Shown piece by piece: positions 17,710 to 19,487 of a stretch of DNA of 19,487 bases. Position 1 is the stretch's first letter, and every line of letters starts with the position of its first letter. A model generated the notes under the pieces. It saw only the letters and a program-made list of their open reading frames with translations, ran no database searches and was not told the DNA's origin. The stretch is from NCBI GenBank assembly GCA_027596945.1, contig JADGJH010000398.1:1-19487 (forward strand), in the 5' to 3' direction. Made by a program: the position numbers and the translations under genes. The stretch is from Physocladia obscura (lineage: Eukaryota; Chytridiomycota; Chytridiomycetes; Chytridiales; Chytriomycetaceae).

Positions 17710-17910
17710 GAGAGATTTTTCAACAAAGCACTGGATTCACATGAAATTCCTAAAAACAAAGTTTGACAAAACAAATACCTGACGCTTAAATCTAGAAGTC
17801 CGTTACAAGGATTTTTGATAAGGATTTTGTTTCATTAAGAGGAATTGTAAGAATTTTATGTGCTCTCAAAGTGAATTCTCTCAAGGAATTCCTTGTTGCA
17901 AAATATCTCC
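17710..17910. mobile_element. MITE-like element, copy B
   Basis: 201 bases align with the element at 10428-10647. Shared blocks are AACAAAGTTTGACAAAACAA, AAGGATTTTGTTTCATTAAG and the right inverted repeat (GTGAATTCTC, AAGGAATTCCTT, GCAAAAT). The left terminal repeat has decayed (GAGAGATTTTTCAACAAAG) and lacks the middle of the repeat, so the two ends no longer match well. It adjoins the transposase remnant to its right. Confidence 0.7.
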
Positions 17911-18230
17911 ATTATATTGCAAATTTTCCACCAAATGTCCATTCCATTTATTTGTGCTGAAGTACTAATTTGATGCATTGTGAAGTTAACTTTACTTTGT
18001 TGAATATGCCTTTGGTTTTGAAATGTCTCAAGAAGTTCATTGCTGTTGATGAAATAAAGAAGAGAAATATGAGAAAGGCGTTGATATTCACCTCTCAGAA
18101 GAAACTTCTCTCTTTTGAAGGCATAGCCACAGTGTCTTAACATTTTGCAGTTGTTGAAAGAAATTTCATCCAAAAAACAATGTTGTGTAGACACAAATCA
18201 ATTGAATTTAGTTCATATGTGAATTTCATA
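17911..18230 (-). pseudogene. Tc1/IS630-like transposase catalytic-domain remnant, copy B
   Basis: Read on the minus strand from about 18194: FLDEISFNNCKMLRHCGYAF, KREKFLLRGEYQRLSHIS and LLYFINSNELLETF. This matches the start of the DDE domain of Tc1/IS630-type transposases, where F-x-D-E-S-x-F-N carries the first catalytic Asp, followed by M-L-R-x-x-G-Y-A, a G-x-x-x-R strand and a S-x-L hydrophobic strand. The second Asp and the Glu are absent, and the match stops around 17990. The 20 bases at 17924-17943 are identical to 9094-9113 in the other locus. The copy is dead. It probably belongs with the N-terminal remnant at 18698-18823. Confidence 0.65.
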
Positions 18231-18453
18231 ATGTCCAAATTTCTGATGTACATTGTGTGCTTTTCCAAGCTCTTCCAGGTCAATCCAGCTGTATGAATCA
18301 TATACCAAATGTGCAAGATCTTAGATTTAAAAATAAAATTATGTTATAGAAGCTGTGTATATATGTTAAATAATAGTTTAATATAGAATTGGAAATAGAA
18401 ATATTATTTATTAGAAACTATGAAAAAATATAAAGGTTATTTCATTCACAGTG

Positions 18454-18586
18454 AAATTCAAAAATTGTGATTAAATGTTCTAACTTTGTCTTTCACATTT
18501 GAAAAATTTCTTTTGCTAAGAAATTGATTTTTAATCAATGCTGAGCCATAAGAATTGAGTCACAAAAGTTTTATTTTGAGGCATGG
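18454..18586 (-). repeat. Shared segment X, copy B (pairs with 8764-8899)
   Basis: This segment lies between the N-terminal and catalytic remnants of the transposase, which suggests it was once part of the element. It has more stops on both strands than copy A. See 8764-8899 for the shared blocks. Confidence 0.7.
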
Positions 18587-18697
18587 AATTCGTTACCATT
18601 CCAAAACTAAATTATACTTCATTGTGCCAATTCCACAAGTTCAAGAAAATTTGCCTCTACAGGATTCAACACAAGATGTCTTGTTTCACTGTCTGCA

Positions 18698-18823
18698 AAA
18701 GGCCACCTGTGCCTTATCAAGAAAATAGAGCAGATTTTCTATAAAATATTCAAAAAACCACTGCTTTTGAAGTACAGAGAATTTTCATTTGATTGTGTTA
18801 CTGATTTTTTGGTTGAATGTACT
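18698..18823 (-). pseudogene. Tc1/IS630-like transposase N-terminal remnant, copy B
   Basis: Equal in length to 10074-10199 and clearly homologous. The minus-strand reading gives STFNQKI, QKQWFFEYF and FLDKAQVAF, with an in-frame stop after NTIK. Reading leftward, segment X and then the catalytic remnant at 18194-17990 follow, the order expected for one minus-strand transposase gene. Confidence 0.55.
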
Positions 18824-19057
18824 CAGACATAGTAATTTAACTTTCACAGTTTTGTTTATTATTTACAAATAAACACAAAGTAATAACAACTCTATAAAGT
18901 AATTATCTGCATTACTTTATTCACAAAGAATAAAGAAATTACAGCAGTGTTTTTGTTTCTTGTATGGCTTAAAAAAAACATACAAGAACAATGAATATAT
19001 CTTCATTAATAGGAAATGAATCAAAGTAGTACAACAGTATTGTTTAACACATTGTTT
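18824..19057. other. AT-rich stretch, no gene seen
   Basis: It contains short inverted phrases (AAAGTAATTATCTGCATTACTTT near 18896, split by a short loop) and A/T tracts. No coding, RNA or mobile feature is supported. Confidence 0.45.
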
Positions 19058-19325
19058 TGCAACGTTTTGATTTATTAAAACCAGTTCAAGGAGACTTGTC
19101 AAGAATAAAATTTGTTTTATCTTTTTCTCTTCAACGACCCACGTCTAGTGCAGTTGTTCCCCCTACCCTCCTCCACCCACTACGCAAGCTTTGTGCCTGT
19201 TTTCTTTTGATTTTATTTTTGTGTTTCTCAATAAAAATTGGCATTTGGGGGTGTCTTGGCAACATCCCCGTCTGCCTGCGTTTTGCCCAACACTACTCCT
19301 TAAAGAATTTAACCCAGCCTGTTGA
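19058..19325 (+). repeat. Dispersed repeat, copy 2 (inverted relative to 1830-2090)
   Basis: Homologous to 1830-2090 on the opposite strand, 17 kb away. It contains a hairpin at 19247-19269: GGGGGTGT, loop CTTGGCA, ACATCCCC. The right boundary is near AGCCTGTTGA, after which the copies diverge. Its short plus-strand open frames are not conserved with copy 1 over their length, so a protein is not supported. Confidence 0.7.
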
Positions 19326-19487
19326 ACAATGATAAATAATGTTGTAATAGTATCTGTAAATCTTATGTCTGTATTGTAATCAAAAAGAAAGAAAAACATA
19401 ATTCTTTACATATTACAGAACACAATACATTTGATTGTCCTGACACAACAATGCAGCTTTGAGAATAAACAAATATTACAATCAGTT

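Noticed and set aside
19057..19332. Plus-strand open frame over repeat copy 2 as a small membrane protein gene
   Set aside because: The hydrophobic run comes from T-rich DNA, and the homologous repeat at 1830-2090 does not keep the same frame over its length.
1..19487. Search for tRNA, CRISPR, riboswitch or bacterial operon features
   Set aside because: No tRNA B-box with a foldable cloverleaf, no regularly spaced repeats with unique spacers and no Shine-Dalgarno/operon organisation were seen; the genes have spliceosomal introns.

Overview
The window is nuclear DNA of a eukaryote, most likely an early-diverging (chytrid-like) fungus. The reasons are short GT-AG introns (43-110 bases), a fungal-type cellulose-binding module joined to a WSC domain, a nuclear gene for mitochondrial ribosomal protein bL35m, and a homologue of the animal-type KIAA0930/DUF2045 family. 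The organism is inferred; no marker here fixes a species. Intergenic DNA is strongly AT-rich, and the coding exons are visibly richer in GC.

Left part (1-4005): two tandem paralogous genes on the minus strand encode single-pass membrane proteins with a signal peptide, WSC domain, Ser/Thr-rich stalk, one transmembrane helix and a long cytoplasmic tail. The distal one (33-1352) has no intron. The proximal one (2281-4005) has two introns and carries an extra carbohydrate-binding module (CBM1) between WSC domain and stalk. Their tails share a juxtamembrane motif and a nearly identical C-terminus, so they look like wall-binding receptors with a common intracellular partner. Between them lies a repeat that recurs inverted at the far end of the window (19058-19325).

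Middle (6076-7809): an F-box gene whose leucine-rich repeats are each encoded by one 72-base exon, all with phase-2 introns of similar sequence. It is a visible series of exon-plus-intron tandem duplications.

Accessory region (8380-14453): a graveyard of foreign or mobile DNA. It holds a frameshifted fragment of a giant-virus-type D5 primase-helicase, unidentified broken coding pieces, two sets of Tc1/IS630-like transposase remnants (the second at 17.7-18.8 kb) with associated inverted-repeat elements, a very GC-rich and broken medium-chain dehydrogenase fragment, an orphan terminal exon, a small MITE-like element and a 5'-truncated Ty1/copia retrotransposon with its 3' LTR.

Right part (14973-17333): two intact plus-strand genes packed 50 bases apart, a KIAA0930/DUF2045 homologue (5 exons, 466 aa) and bL35m (3 exons, 180 aa). 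After them come more transposon remnants and the second copy of the inverted repeat. I found no bacterial-type operon, CRISPR array or tRNA. The most unusual items are the WSC-CBM1-TM receptor pair, the one-exon-per-repeat F-box/LRR gene, the endogenised viral D5 fragment and the paired repeat with a conserved hairpin.
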